From Aedes albopictus (taxonomy: Eukaryota > Arthropoda > Insecta > Diptera > Culicidae), in the NCBI RefSeq assembly GCF_035046485.1, contig NC_085138.1, positions 59,191,254 through 59,255,253 on the forward strand: DNA of 64,000 nt, in the 5' to 3' direction. The translations under genes and the position numbers were made by a program. The notes beneath the pieces were generated by a model. That model was not told the origin of the DNA, did no database searches, and saw only the letters and a program-made list of their open reading frames with translations. Positions within the stretch are counted from its first letter, which is position 1. Each line of letters starts with the position of its first letter. This document shows positions 21,416-32,010 of this stretch, one piece after another.

Positions 21416-24400
21416 AAGATAGCCAAGATCAATCTTCAGCATAAAAGAACTGCAACGATCAATCTTTGCTGACTTATGCAAAATGGTACAGCCCAAGTGG
21501 CCTCAGTCCAAAAACTTTACTTTCGTAAGGGGAACTTTTATCTAGGAAACCTTGTGAACCCGGTGTTTACTACTTTCAGTAAAAATTAAATTGTAAATTC
21601 GCGTGTCATGCCTCGAGCATGGGTGCTTGTAAACAACGCAATCGTTGCTATACTCATCTTTGAACTAACCAGCAGAGATGTATGTGCTATCACAATCGAT
21701 GTATCGGTTGGAAACCTCAACAGGAAATACGTTTATTGTTCGGTTTATTTACCGCATGATGAACCACGGATGCTTTCATGCAAGTCATTGCATACTGCAC
21801 TTCAAAAGGCCTTCCGCTAATTGTTGGTAGTGATGCTAATGCACACCATATAATCTGGAGCAGCTCAGACATCAATTTGAGAGGCTCCAGTTTGATGGAA
21901 TACTTAAGTAGTACAGATCTTGGATTACTTAACATAGGCAACCGCCCAACCTTCATGGTATCTGGTAGAGAGGAAGTGTTAGACATAACGCTTTGCCCTA
22001 GCAGAATTAGTCATGAGCTGACCAATTGGCATGTGTCAGATGAAGAATCTTTATCTGACCATCGCTACATCTTGTTTGAACTTGTGAATGTTACTTCGCA
22101 AAGTTTGCGTTTCAGGAATCCCCGGTCAACCAACTGGGATCTCTTTACCGATTTGGTTGCAGCCAAATTTCATGGATACTCACCATCAATTGACACTTCA
22201 AGTGATTTAGATGATGCCGTTGATACTACAACGGCCTTCATCGTGGAAGCTTTTGAAGAAGCCTGCCCTCTGCGGTCTGTGAAGATCACAAGAGGAACCC
22301 CTTGGTGGAACTCCGATCTGATGAAGCTCAGGAAACAATGTAGAAAGAGTTGGAACAGACGACGTTCGGCTGGTTCGGAGGCTTTCAGGTCGACTCGCAA
22401 GGCCTACCAGAAAGCTCTTTGGTCTGCTGAACGATCCGGCTGGAAAAACCTTTGTACAAATGTTTCCAGTCTGAGTGAAGCCAGTCGATTGAACAAAATC
22501 CTTGCAAAATCTAAGGATTTTCAAGTGAACGAACTTCGTTTGCCAAATGGTGATTTCACTTCCTCTGATGAGGAAGTTTTGGAATGTTTATTCAGTACAC
22601 ACTTCCCCGGATGTGTGGATATTACATCTTCGGATGAACCTGATGTCTTTTCTTGTAGTTATGATTCTTTAGCTTCGGCTCGGAGTATCATAACTTTAGA
22701 ATCGATTGAATGGGCACCTTATAGATTTGCTCCTTTCAAATCTCCTGGGGCAGATGGGATTTATCCTATTTTGCTTCAGAAGGAATTTGATCATTTCAAA
22801 CATGTTTTGAAACAACTACTTGTTTGCAGTTTTGCTACAGGGTATATTCCCAAATCCTGGCGGAATATTACTGTAAAGTTTATTCCGGAAGTGGGTCGTG
22901 CGTCGTATGAAGAAGTAAAAAGCTTCAGACCTATCAGTTTGACCTCTTTTCTTCTGAAATGCTTAGAACGCATAGTCGATCATCACATCCGTGATGTTCA
23001 TCTGGCCAATGTGCCTCTTCATGTGAAACAACATGCTTACCAATCTGGAAAGTCCACTGTGACTCTTTTACACAAAGTTGTTTACGATATCGAGAAGGCA
23101 TTCGCTCAAAAGCAATCCTGTTTGGGTGTTTTCTTAGATATCGAGGGTGCCTTTGACAACGTGCCTTTCGATGCCATACTGGAAGCCGCACGGGGTCATG
23201 GTATATCTCCAATGATTTCCAATTGGATTCACCAAATGCTCAAAAACCGTCTCGACATTGCGTCAAGCGGCGATTAGGAAATTGAGTGTTTGTGGATGCC
23301 CCCAAGGGGGAGTCTTATCACCACTTTTGTGGAATCTCGCAGCAGATACGCTATTGAGGCAACTCAATAATAGCGGTTTTCCTACTTATGGTTTTGCCGA
23401 CGACTACCTAACAAAGTTGTTAGTCGGTATGTGCATCAGCACCCTTTTCGACCTGATGCAAAACGCTCTTCAGGTAGTTGAGGGTTGGTGTCGCCAATAT
23501 GGCCTTTCGGTAAATCCGAGTAAAACATCTATTGTTCTTTTCACGGAAAAGCGAAACCGTAATGGTGTTCGAATTTTACGTCTCTTTGATTCTGAAATCA
23601 ATGTGACTGAACAGGTAAAGTACGTTGGAGTCATTCTTGATTCCAAGCTTTCCTGGATACCTCATGTTGAGTTCAGAATAAAGAAAGCTTGTATGGCCTT
23701 CGGGCAATGCCGGCAAACCTTTGGTACAACTTGGGGTCTAAAACCCAAGTATATCAAATGGATCTACACAACTGTTGTTCGGCCAATATTGGCCTATGGA
23801 TGTCTTGTGTGGTGGCAAAAGGGCGAAGTGAGAACGGTCCAATCAAAGTTAGGCCATCTCCAAAGGATGTGCTTAATGGCGATGTCTGGAGCGTTCTCTT
23901 CAACTCCCACGGCAGCGCTCGAAGTTCTCTTTGACGTTGCCCCACTACACATTCATCTCAAACAAGAAGCATTTTCTTGCACTTACCGCCTGTGGGTACT
24001 CGGTTTACTAGAGGAAACTCCTGTGAACCGCAGTTCAACACACACCTCGTTGTTTCCACTTTTGGTGAATTAGGACAAAGTTGTCCTTGCTCCAAGTGAT
24101 CTTACAATTGCTTGTAATTTTCCATATAGGACATTTACCACGAAATTCCCTTCCCGGGAAGAGTGGACATCTGGTTATCTGGAAAGAAGTATTTCAGACG
24201 GCCTCGTATGTTACACTGATGGCTCCCTTCTCGAAGGTCGAGCAGGTGCTGGTGTTTATTCTCGTGAGCTAAGGCTGTATCAGTCTTACTCACTTGGTAG
24301 ACACTGCACCGTTTTTCAGGCCGAAATCTTTGCTCTTATGTGCGCAGTGCAATCAGCACTTCAGCAGCACGTAATGGGCAAAGTAATATACTTCTGTTCA

Positions 24401-25036
24401 GATAGCCAGGCTGCTATTGAAGCACTTGCTTCGGCCAACTCCAGGTCGAAGATAGCTATCGCTTGTCGAACTCAAATCGAGGAGCTGAATTCAGCTAACG
24501 CTGTTCACCTTGTATGGGTACCTGGCCATTCTTCCATCGCTGGAAATGAATTGGCTGATGAGTTAGCTCGCACTGGAGTATCACATGACTTCATTGACCC
24601 TGAGCCAGCTATTCCGGTATCCAAGTGTTGGGTAAAGCTTCAGATTTACACCTGGGCTGCCACTCAGCACAAACAATACTGGAATAGTTTGGAGTCATGT
24701 CGTCAAACCAAATTGTATTGTACTGAGCCATCTCTAGGGGTGGCAAAGTATCTAACAAATCTGTCAAAGCAGAATTGCAGCATGCTGGTCAAAGCATTGA
24801 CTGGCCACTGCCGACTCAGTTATCACATGGCGAATGATCAGCTAGCTGATTCATTTGCATGTGATAGCTGTGAATCCGATTATGGAACTTCGTATCATTT
24901 AATATGTAACTGTCCAGTTTTTGCGCAATTGCGTTTCCGAGTACTCGGGAAACACTTATTAAGTGAAACTGACTTCAGAAACCTGAATCTTCAGGACGTG
25001 CTGATGTTCTTGACCCGCTGTGGTAAAGAGCTATAG
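21416..25036 (+). pseudogene. LOA-type ORF2: endonuclease / reverse transcriptase / RNase H, broken
   Basis: ORF2 of LOA-type elements nicks target DNA, reverse-transcribes the RNA and removes RNA by RNase H. The endonuclease starts at KIAKINLQHKRTAT (21416). Its reading frame has TGA at 21470, TAA near 21587 and a frame change near 21770; SDANAHHIIW follows. The usual catalytic EPY position reads KLY, so the glutamate is lost. RT motifs are FLDIEGAFDNV (23131-23163), GCPQGGVLSPLLWNL (from 23294) and FADD (23393-23404). A second frameshift lies between the first two, near 23258-23275. An in-frame TAG at 24071-24073 precedes RNase H. That domain keeps all four acidic residues: CYTDGS, AEIFAL, CSDSQAA and the last D of GNELADELA. 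A CDSC-H-C zinc-finger-like tail ends the protein. It is a non-functional copy. Confidence 0.85.
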
Positions 25037-25044
25037 ACTCTCTT

Positions 25045-25157
25045 TACGCTTTATACGTTATCACAGTGCCCTTCTCAGGGCGCTGTTTGAACCCATTGTG
25101 GTACGCTTATGCGTTATTACAGTGTCCTTTTCAGGACACTATGTGAACCCATTGTGG
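25045..25157 (+). repeat. Two ~56-bp tandem repeats in the element's 3' region
   Basis: Units at 25045-25101 and 25102-25157 each run from ACGCTT through a small hairpin (AGTGTCCTTTTCAGGACACT in the second) to GAACCCATTGTGGT. A third unit is only started (ACGCTTTTGCGAG). They follow the ORF2 stop directly, so they belong to the 3' untranslated region. Such repeats may help the element's RT recognise its own RNA. Confidence 0.75.
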
Positions 25158-25329
25158 TACGCTTTTGCGAGTATGACGATCCTATTCCCCTACCAGTCCT
25201 TTCCCATGTCTTATCCTTTTTCCTTCCCTTCTCCGTCAGGTAAATGATGAATAGGCTCGTGTTCATGGCGATGGCACAAATTTCCCGAATGGAGGAGAAC
25301 GTGCCTCTAGAGCCGACCTACTGATACCT

Positions 25330-25512
25330 GATAGGTACGATATTTCCCATACAAATCACCCTCCAAAAGTTGCATGCAAGTTTACATACTAACTTAAAAT
25401 GCTTAAATCTATCGAATTTGATTTGGTATAACGAAATATTTTTCATGAGTCGTTAATTTAGATGTTAATTTACTAATTAACCTTTTGATTGCTTAAAAAA
25501 AAATATTGGAGC
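25330..25512. mobile_element. Partial copy of the CACAGCG foldback family
   Basis: This stretch follows the right-central part of the foldback at 25727-26388. Shared words include GTTGCATGCAAG, AAATCTATC/AAACTATC, TGATTTGGTA, CATGAGTCGTTAATTTAG and TTAACCTTTTGATTG. Both CACAGCG ends are missing. Confidence 0.65.
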
Positions 25513-25519
25513 AATACCG

Positions 25520-25726
25520 GGACCAAGAGGAACCTTTTTGAGGAAACTCTGGAGAAATTCCTGGAGAGATTCTTAAAGGAATCTCAGAAGGAATCCTTGC
25601 AGAAATGCTTGGTGGAGACAAATAAAAGCATCAGGGAATATCACAGGAGAAATGCCTGAGAAAATAAAAACATCATAGAAATATCTGAAGCGATTGTTAT
25701 AGCAATCCTCTGAAGAATTCCTGTAA
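25520..25726. repeat. Degenerate GGAATT/CTGGAGAA-type short repeat (left part)
   Basis: The block resumes at 26389-26560 after the foldback element. The foldback therefore inserted into a pre-existing degenerate repeat. Confidence 0.65.
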
Positions 25727-26388
25727 CACAGCGCAACATTTTTTTGTCTCAAGAGCAAACTTATGTGTCTCCGAAGGAATTTGGGCCGCTGAATCCGAAT
25801 CCGGGCTCAGATTTGCTCTAACACGTCACAATTTTGAGCTATATCTCAATTTATAGGGCAAAATATGCGATTTTGGGCTTTTTTGACTGCAAGCCATTAA
25901 GCAAGGAAATATTTTTTTTAAGCAATCAAAAGGTTAATTGGTCAATTAACATCTAAATTAATGACTCATGCAAAATATTTCGTTTTACCTAATCAAATTT
26001 GATAGATTTAAGCATTTTATATTAGTATGAAAACTTGCATGCAACTTTTGAAGGGTGACTTGTATGGGCAATATCGTACCTAACATAAATCGCTTAAAAC
26101 TATCAATTTCGATTTGGTAAAATGAAATATTTTGCATGAGTCGTTAATTTAGATGTTAATTGACCAATTAACCTTTTGATTGTTAACAAAAATATTTCCT
26201 TGCTTAATGGCTTGCAGTCAAGAAAGCCCAAAATCGAATATTTTGCCCTATAAATTGAGGTATAGCTCAAAATTGTGAAGTGTTAGAGCAAATCTGAGCC
26301 CGGATTCGGATTCAGCGGCCCAAAATCCTTCGGAGACACATAAGTTTGCTCTTGAGACAGACAAAAAGTTAATTTTTGTTACGCTGTG
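25727..26388. mobile_element. 662-bp foldback element with CACAGCG ends
   Basis: The whole insert is one large palindrome centred near 26058. The left arm begins CACAGCGCAAC and the right arm ends CGCTGTG. Words such as TCTCAAGAGCAAACTT, CCGGGCTCAGATTTGCTCT and TGACTGCAAGCCATTAAGC occur in mirror image. TAA flanks both ends (25724-25726 and 26389-26391), a 3-bp duplication as in PIF/Harbinger elements. A shorter copy lies at 62153-62470. Confidence 0.85.
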
Positions 26389-26800
26389 TAATCATTCGTG
26401 GAAAAACCCCAGTTGAAATCCCAGCAGAAGTTCTTGAAGCAATCTAAGGAGAACTTCCTAAAAGAAACTTAAGAGGAATTCCTGAAAGAATCCCTAGGAA
26501 AAACGTCATATAGATTACAGCCCTACAGAGTTCCTGTAGAAATTCATGGAATAAGTTCTGCATGAATAATCAGCAAGATTTTTGTTTGAACAAAAGTTTA
26601 CCAGGAGGGAAGAGGTGGTCTGAAATCACCATAATTTGGTCTACGGGGTCTATAAATGGTCCCAATAGAAATTCTGGGAGGAACCCCAAGAAGATGGTCG
26701 CTCATCATTTTGAAGGAACAACCGCGAGCGTATGAGAGATTAATAACTAAGCCGTAAGAGAGATTAAGTTGTGAAAGATGTACTCGGTTTGGGTGATGCT
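26389..26800. other. Degenerate repeat and non-coding spacer
   Basis: 26389-26560 continues the GAATTCCTGAAAGAATCC-type repeat. 26560-26800 shows no recognised feature. Confidence 0.5.
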
Positions 26801-26841
26801 TTGAATCCAGTTTGACTTTCTATTTCACATAATCGTAACAT

Positions 26842-26951
26842 GTTCCATGGCTTAGTTTGTTAAAGCGCCGGACTAGCGATACGAAATCGTGAGTTCGAAT
26901 CACAGCAAAAATGGTATTTTTTCACAAATGTATCTCTCAATTTGTCTTTGA
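26842..26951 (+). mobile_element. tRNA-derived SINE fragment
   Basis: It has an A box (TGGCTTAGTTTG, 26848-26859) and a B box (GAGTTCGAATC, 26891-26901). The body TTTTTTCACAAATGTATCTC and CAATTTGTC matches the SINE pair at 8511-8840. It is a third copy of that family. Confidence 0.75.
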
Positions 26952-26979
26952 GAAAAAAAGAGTTTTTTCGTCGATGGTC

Positions 26980-27239
26980 TTCTTCTTCTTCTTTGTGGCT
27001 CTACGTCCCCACTGGGACTTGGCCTGCCTCGCTTCAACTTAGTGTTCTTTGAGCACTTCCACAGTAATTAATTGAAGGGCTTTCTTTGCCTGCCATTGCA
27101 TGACTTTGTATATAGTGAGGCAAGTACAATGATACACTATGCCCAGGGAGTCGAGAAAATTTCCCCGACCGGAACGGGAATCGAACCCGCCGTCTCCTGA
27201 TTGGCGATCCATAGCCTTAACCACTAGGCTAACTGGAGA
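26980..27239 (-). mobile_element. Full-length Feilai-like SINE with target-site duplication
   Basis: On the minus strand it has perfect pol III boxes: A box TAGCCTAGTGG (27221-27231) and B box GGTTCGATTCC (27177-27187). It then follows the same body as 14942-15211 and ends in AGAGCCACAAAG plus a GAA tail. The 8-bp repeat CGATGGTC flanks both ends (26972-26979 and 27240-27247). Intact boxes and duplication indicate a fairly recent insertion made with a LINE's enzymes. Confidence 0.9.
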
Positions 27240-27247
27240 CGATGGTC

Positions 27248-28119
27248 GAAACTCTAAAAAAAAAAAAAACTGGAGAAATATCTGGAGGAAATTTAGGAGA
27301 AATTCCTGGGCATCAATTCTTTAAATTCAAATAATCAATCTACATCATGAATTCCTGGAGCAATTTCAGCACGCATTTATGGAGCAATCTGCGAAGGCAT
27401 CTCTGGAGAGAAGAAGAAATTTTTGCATTTTTCGATATTGAGACAGGACTTTCTTAATAAAGTGATTTCTATCCCAGCGTCACATGCATGAGGATGTCTT
27501 TCGAAAAGCAATGTTTGTCTTTTTTTCTGTCCAGAATATTAACTACGAAAAAGTATCATTCAGATTATTCTCGCCCAAGTATGGTTATTTGAAGATAACT
27601 ACGAGAGCCTTTTAAAACTGCCATTAAGGTCAGTAGTTCTTGTTGTGTACACATCCTGGAGTGGCTGTCGATACAGACGTAAACTGCGCACGTGAAAACT
27701 TTTCGTCAGTCCCCTGAATCCCAAGTATTCTTGAAGATGTTGTTAAAACCTCAGATTAATGAAGAATAGTCGTGCTCAACAGAAACTATGATAAGATAAG
27801 ACTATGCAATGCTTTGATAAAACTGCCATAAAAAACAAATAAAACCAAATAGAATCAAGATTGTTACTTGGATCCTCACTTGTTGTGCATAATAGACACA
27901 TTTTTTTTGATTATCGGATACAGTGGAAATCTAAATTAAAATACATAAATTGTTGAGCCAAATCGTTGAGAGGACAATTCGCAAATTACACAGAGTGTTA
28001 TTCATAGATTACTGGTTTTTGATTTCTACAAACACCCTTAGCTTTAATTCGAAATAAATACAAGATAATGGGGGATTTTTATCCGGTGACACGCAACGTT
28101 GGAAGTTGTTACCAGTCTA
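27248..28119. other. AT-rich non-coding DNA
   Basis: A short piece of degenerate repeat occurs near 27270-27410. The rest shows no gene, transposon end or RNA gene. Confidence 0.4.
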
Positions 28120-28712
28120 AATCAAAAGCATTCGAACACTTGTTACTTGTAGATATGACGACGAAGAAGATGATGCCGCTGTTGATTTGTGTGCGTGATG
28201 AGCCATTGAACGTGTGAAGTCGTCAGTTGTCATCGGTAGATTTTATCATCCTGGCGGAGATTGCGCTGATCCAATCATAATAACGTGAACTGTGAAGTGG
28301 ATGATGCTGTGGATGACCGTGTCATCATCATGTCATAATTTTATGACGACCTGCTGCTGCTGAACATCTCGAAGAATGACAAGTGTTTTATCTGCCTCTG
28401 ACCTCGCTTGGGCTCGGCAATCAATTGCTGGGCTTTGTGTTTCTTTGGGATTTTCTGTCAGGAAAAAATATTGCGATTGGTGTGTACTGAAGAAGGCGTG
28501 AGAAAATGTGCACCGATGTGCCAACGTAGTTCAAGGACCGTGTCGTGTTTCTTGAATAGCACGTGAATGAACCCGCTGATCCCTAAGAATTTCCTGGATT
28601 ATCAGTGGGCGTTAGTGTTACAATGTTGCGTGGAAATAAATTCTTTGTCCGGAGTTGGAGGAGCACACGAATCGTTCAGACCCCGTGAGCAACCTGTTTC
28701 TGCTTGGTTGGA
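28120..28712 (+). repeat. Inverted duplication of unique DNA, arm A
   Basis: This segment is collinear, in reverse complement, with 39950-40525. Shared stretches include CCATTGAACGTGTGAAG, GGTAGATTTTATCATCCTGG, AATTGCTGGGCTTTGTG, AAGGCGTGAGAAAATGTG, GTAGTTCAAGGACCGTG, CACGTGAATGAA and AAATAAATTCTTT. Composition is balanced and there is no transposon signature at the edges. No consistent frame is conserved, so it is more likely non-coding than an exon. Confidence 0.8.
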
Positions 28713-30125
28713 AGACTAATGGCCTTATCCCAGGTGATAGATACACGCAGGCAATGCTGTAGAACTAAATCAACAGAAGCATTCCGTGCATTGCTGTAGG
28801 CCTTCAGGCCTACCGTACTGCCAAGTTATGTAATCTTACTCGACTTCGAAGTGGTCCCCGTTAAACCATCGTCATTGTCCGGGGCTAACATTGTGAACGC
28901 GCTAAAGGTTGAGCATAAATTGAGCGAAATTGAAATTTTACGACAACCACGCGAGTGCGGCAAAGGTTTCTCCTTCACGATCTTCTAAGCGCCTGTTTTC
29001 GGCCCCGGCCCAACCAGAAGAGCCAGCAGAATCAATGCGGCGAAAGGAAAGACGCAAGAAAAATGGATTTATGTAGGTTAGCGAACCGCGAGCCAAGGCG
29101 CGTGATCTTGTTTTGGCGATACACCTTTCCAGCAACCGCGGCCGCGCGTTTCTTCGGTGCGGTCACAGTCAGCAGCAGCAGCGGCAGCGGTGGCACTGGC
29201 GGGGCTGTATATCTTTGATACAGATTCCGTGGTTGGGCTGCCGCCCGCAAAAGTGGTCCGTGGTCCGTTTCTTCGGATGGCGACGATGGAATTCTACCGC
29301 TTTTTATTTTCGAGCTCGCGTGTTTTCTGTTTGTGCAAGTCGGATATTAACGTTCATTGATTGTAACCTGTTTTCTGGGTGGCTGACTGCCTGTCGACAG
29401 CCAGCTTGGGCAGGAATTATATGGCAACTGATCGTAAATCAGTCAGCACGCCCAACAGCGAGCAGAGAATGCGGTCCATTCAGCAGCAACTCTAATGAGA
29501 AGCTTGAATTGCGATCAAAAGTTTCAAAAGAAATTCCAGTTCTAACGGCTTCCCCCCCATTTCGCAACTAATCAAATATTAATATCACTGCAATGATGGC
29601 GATGGGAGACTGTTAGAAGTCAGCCTTCCGGCTGAACCAACCTCAAATCAAGCATCATCTAAGAGGGGTAAACAACGGCACGTGTCGCCTAATTACCTAC
29701 CGCATATCGGTTAAAGGGTTTCCCTTTCAGTTTTAATATTTGTCATTTAACTTAAGTGCCTTGGCAGAAGTCCTTTATCCTTCTTTATTCCCCACGCACA
29801 GAAAGAACCCAAGCAATAGCACTTCAGCTCAGCCCAATCCCACTGGAGCCCCTTTCATGCACACGAGAGCGATTAAATCTGACAATTTGTGTGAAACACC
29901 ATGAAGCACGATAGGCTTTGTTGTCGTTTCTACTGTGGTGGCACGATTAAGTTGTTTAGAACTGAGACATTATGATGAGCGAGTTTTTGGAAGGAGGATC
30001 TGGTGCGGAAATACCACATTCACACATTTAAAATTTGTTTTTTTTTTCTCCCTAACTAAACCTCTAGCTTGAAAAAGACTGAATGTCTTTTAAATTCAAA
30101 TGAAGATATAATTCCTTTTAGGATC
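28713..30125. other. GC-richer unique DNA without a recognised gene
   Basis: 28900-29560 is the most GC-rich unique stretch in the window. It has AGCAGCAGCAGCGGCAGCGG and several overlapping open frames on both strands (up to 152 residues at 29113-29571), none with a domain. It could be a promoter or 5' exon region of a nearby gene, but I cannot show a start codon, splice site or TATA element that would decide it. Confidence 0.4.
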
Positions 30126-31502
30126 TGCATTAAGGTGGCCCACACATATATGAAAAAACCCTAATTAATCCACCTAGCGGTGATGGTGCCTTTCTCGTGC
30201 TTTAAAATATCCTTTCAACAAAACTCAAGCGACATGTTGACGACATTGACATAAATACAAAATGAAAACTGCTTGCTAAATCTACTCAATATGGATACAT
30301 TTTATATTAGCATAACATCCAATATTCAGAAAATATAAGACAACGATCCAAAACTCAAACCAAATAAGTGTCATGAAACCGCAAAATTTTGAAACGTCAT
30401 TTTAGATTTTCCGGTCATCATTTTATGACTCCGGATATCTACCCCAACTAAACTAACCGCCATCTTGAACATTGAGACACAATCTTGGATGTTCTGGTAT
30501 TCATTTTTGGACTCTGCACCTAAAATTACAAAAAATAGTCACCGTATTGAATTTTGGCATGTCGTTTATGATTTTCTGGTTACCAGTTTTGGACGAAGAC
30601 CGGCATTCTTTCCCATTCAAACTATAGTCATATTGCAGACCTTGTGAAACAGCGGACAGCTTGGGTTTTCTGATTACAAATTTTGAATTCTGAACATATT
30701 TCCATACAAAATATGCCTATAATGCAAGAATTAAAAATCCTATAGAATAGGTACTTACTTGAATACTGGGCCCTTATCTTGGATTTTGGACCGCTATCTT
30801 GGATACTCTGGTGGACTCCGAACATATTTCCCATACCAAACACACTTATTTTACATAGTTTTAGAGCTCAAAATTCCTTAAAACAGCCGCCATCTTCTGT
30901 TGACGCAATCAAATTCTTATTTTCCATTCAACGTTGACCCATCCTGCTATAAATTTACACCTTAGGAATCTGAAATGGTACGATTTGGTGAGATTGCTTT
31001 AGTTTTGTCTATATTTTGTTCTCTTTCATATATGTGAACTTAGACCGATTCGTCACTGTTGTTCATACCTAACGTTTATCAGGCCATTAAACAAAGCCAC
31101 GATTTAATTTTTCACATGAACGTTGGTTCTGCTACACAAAAGCTAGTCTCCAATGTGATCTAAGGCTATTTTCTTGCTAACCGTTCATAAGATTATCAAA
31201 AAATCTGCGATCTGATGTGTCGTATATATGGGTTTGGCTCATTTTTATATTTGGTAATATCCGGTGGGATAGCCGAATCTGATTCCATGAGTCATGGACC
31301 ATGACACTACCGGTTGTCCCAATTATGGTCTGAGATTATTTTATTGCTTATTTTTCACCTTTACCTAATCACCGCGATTTGATATATCGCATGTATGAGT
31401 TTGATTCATTTTTACTTTTAACCACTTTCGAAGCCACAGCTGAACCCGCAACACTACCGGGTCTGACCCTATTTTTCCATCAGGATATCGATAAGTCGTG
31501 AT

Positions 31503-31986
31503 CAGTCTTGTTAAAGATCACAGTCATTTGAACCTTTTCGTCGAAATTCGGCCTCCTTTGTCTCCGGTATTCGCAACACAATCAATCAAACTACTGTTCG
31601 AAACAAAAATGTCAAACGAATGCACTTCACCACGATAGCGGCTTCGGAAGACGGTTCGGCTATTGTTATTCCTGTCTTCTACCATAACAAGAGCTATGTT
31701 GCCCATCTGTGTACCGTATTCAATGCAACATGCAAGAATAAACTCATATTAACATTCATAATCGGAGTTGACTGAGAATCTATGCGTAATGCTAGAATTA
31801 CACACGTATCATCGTGTCAGATGACATTGATTTGACCCTTTCTTATGTTTATTGATCTTCGTTCTACTGCTCGTGTTGTGTGTAGGTAAGAGGTAACGAT
31901 AGCGCACGAATGTAACAAAGCAAGCTGACACCCGACTGCGGCAACGAAATGAAGGTAGTGAAAAGTGTCGAATGTTTACAAGACTG
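31503..31986. mobile_element. 484-bp hAT-like non-autonomous element
   Basis: The ends are CAGTCTTGT and ACAAGACTG, a perfect 9-bp inverted repeat. The 8-bp GTCGTGAT flanks both sides (31495-31502 and 31987-31994). Removing the insert and one flank restores a normal array unit, reading from CATCAGGATATCG into TTTGATACACCGC. An 8-bp duplication is typical of hAT elements. No transposase is encoded. Confidence 0.8.
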
Positions 31987-32010
31987 GTCGTGATTTGATA
32001 CACCGCATCC

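Larger units (their letters stand above)
20896..25300 (+). mobile_element. LOA-type non-LTR retrotransposon, degenerate
   Basis: The body contains a complete domain series for a LOA-clade ORF2 (endonuclease, reverse transcriptase, RNase H) followed by a 3' region with two ~56-bp repeats. The 5' limit is approximate. Bases 20915-21415 are read as 5' untranslated or former ORF1 sequence, because no zinc-knuckle gag can be found. I could not identify a target-site duplication or poly-A tail. RNase H after RT is found in LOA-, I- and related clades, and the mosquito LOA element Lian is the closest I can recall, but this is not a database result. Confidence 0.75.

Noticed and set aside
27177..27231. 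Functional tRNA gene from perfect A and B boxes
   Set aside because: No cloverleaf closes around the boxes and the sequence continues into a SINE body with flanking duplication.
28955..29571. First coding exon in the GC-rich island
   Set aside because: Several overlapping frames on both strands are equally open and none has a domain or conserved start context.
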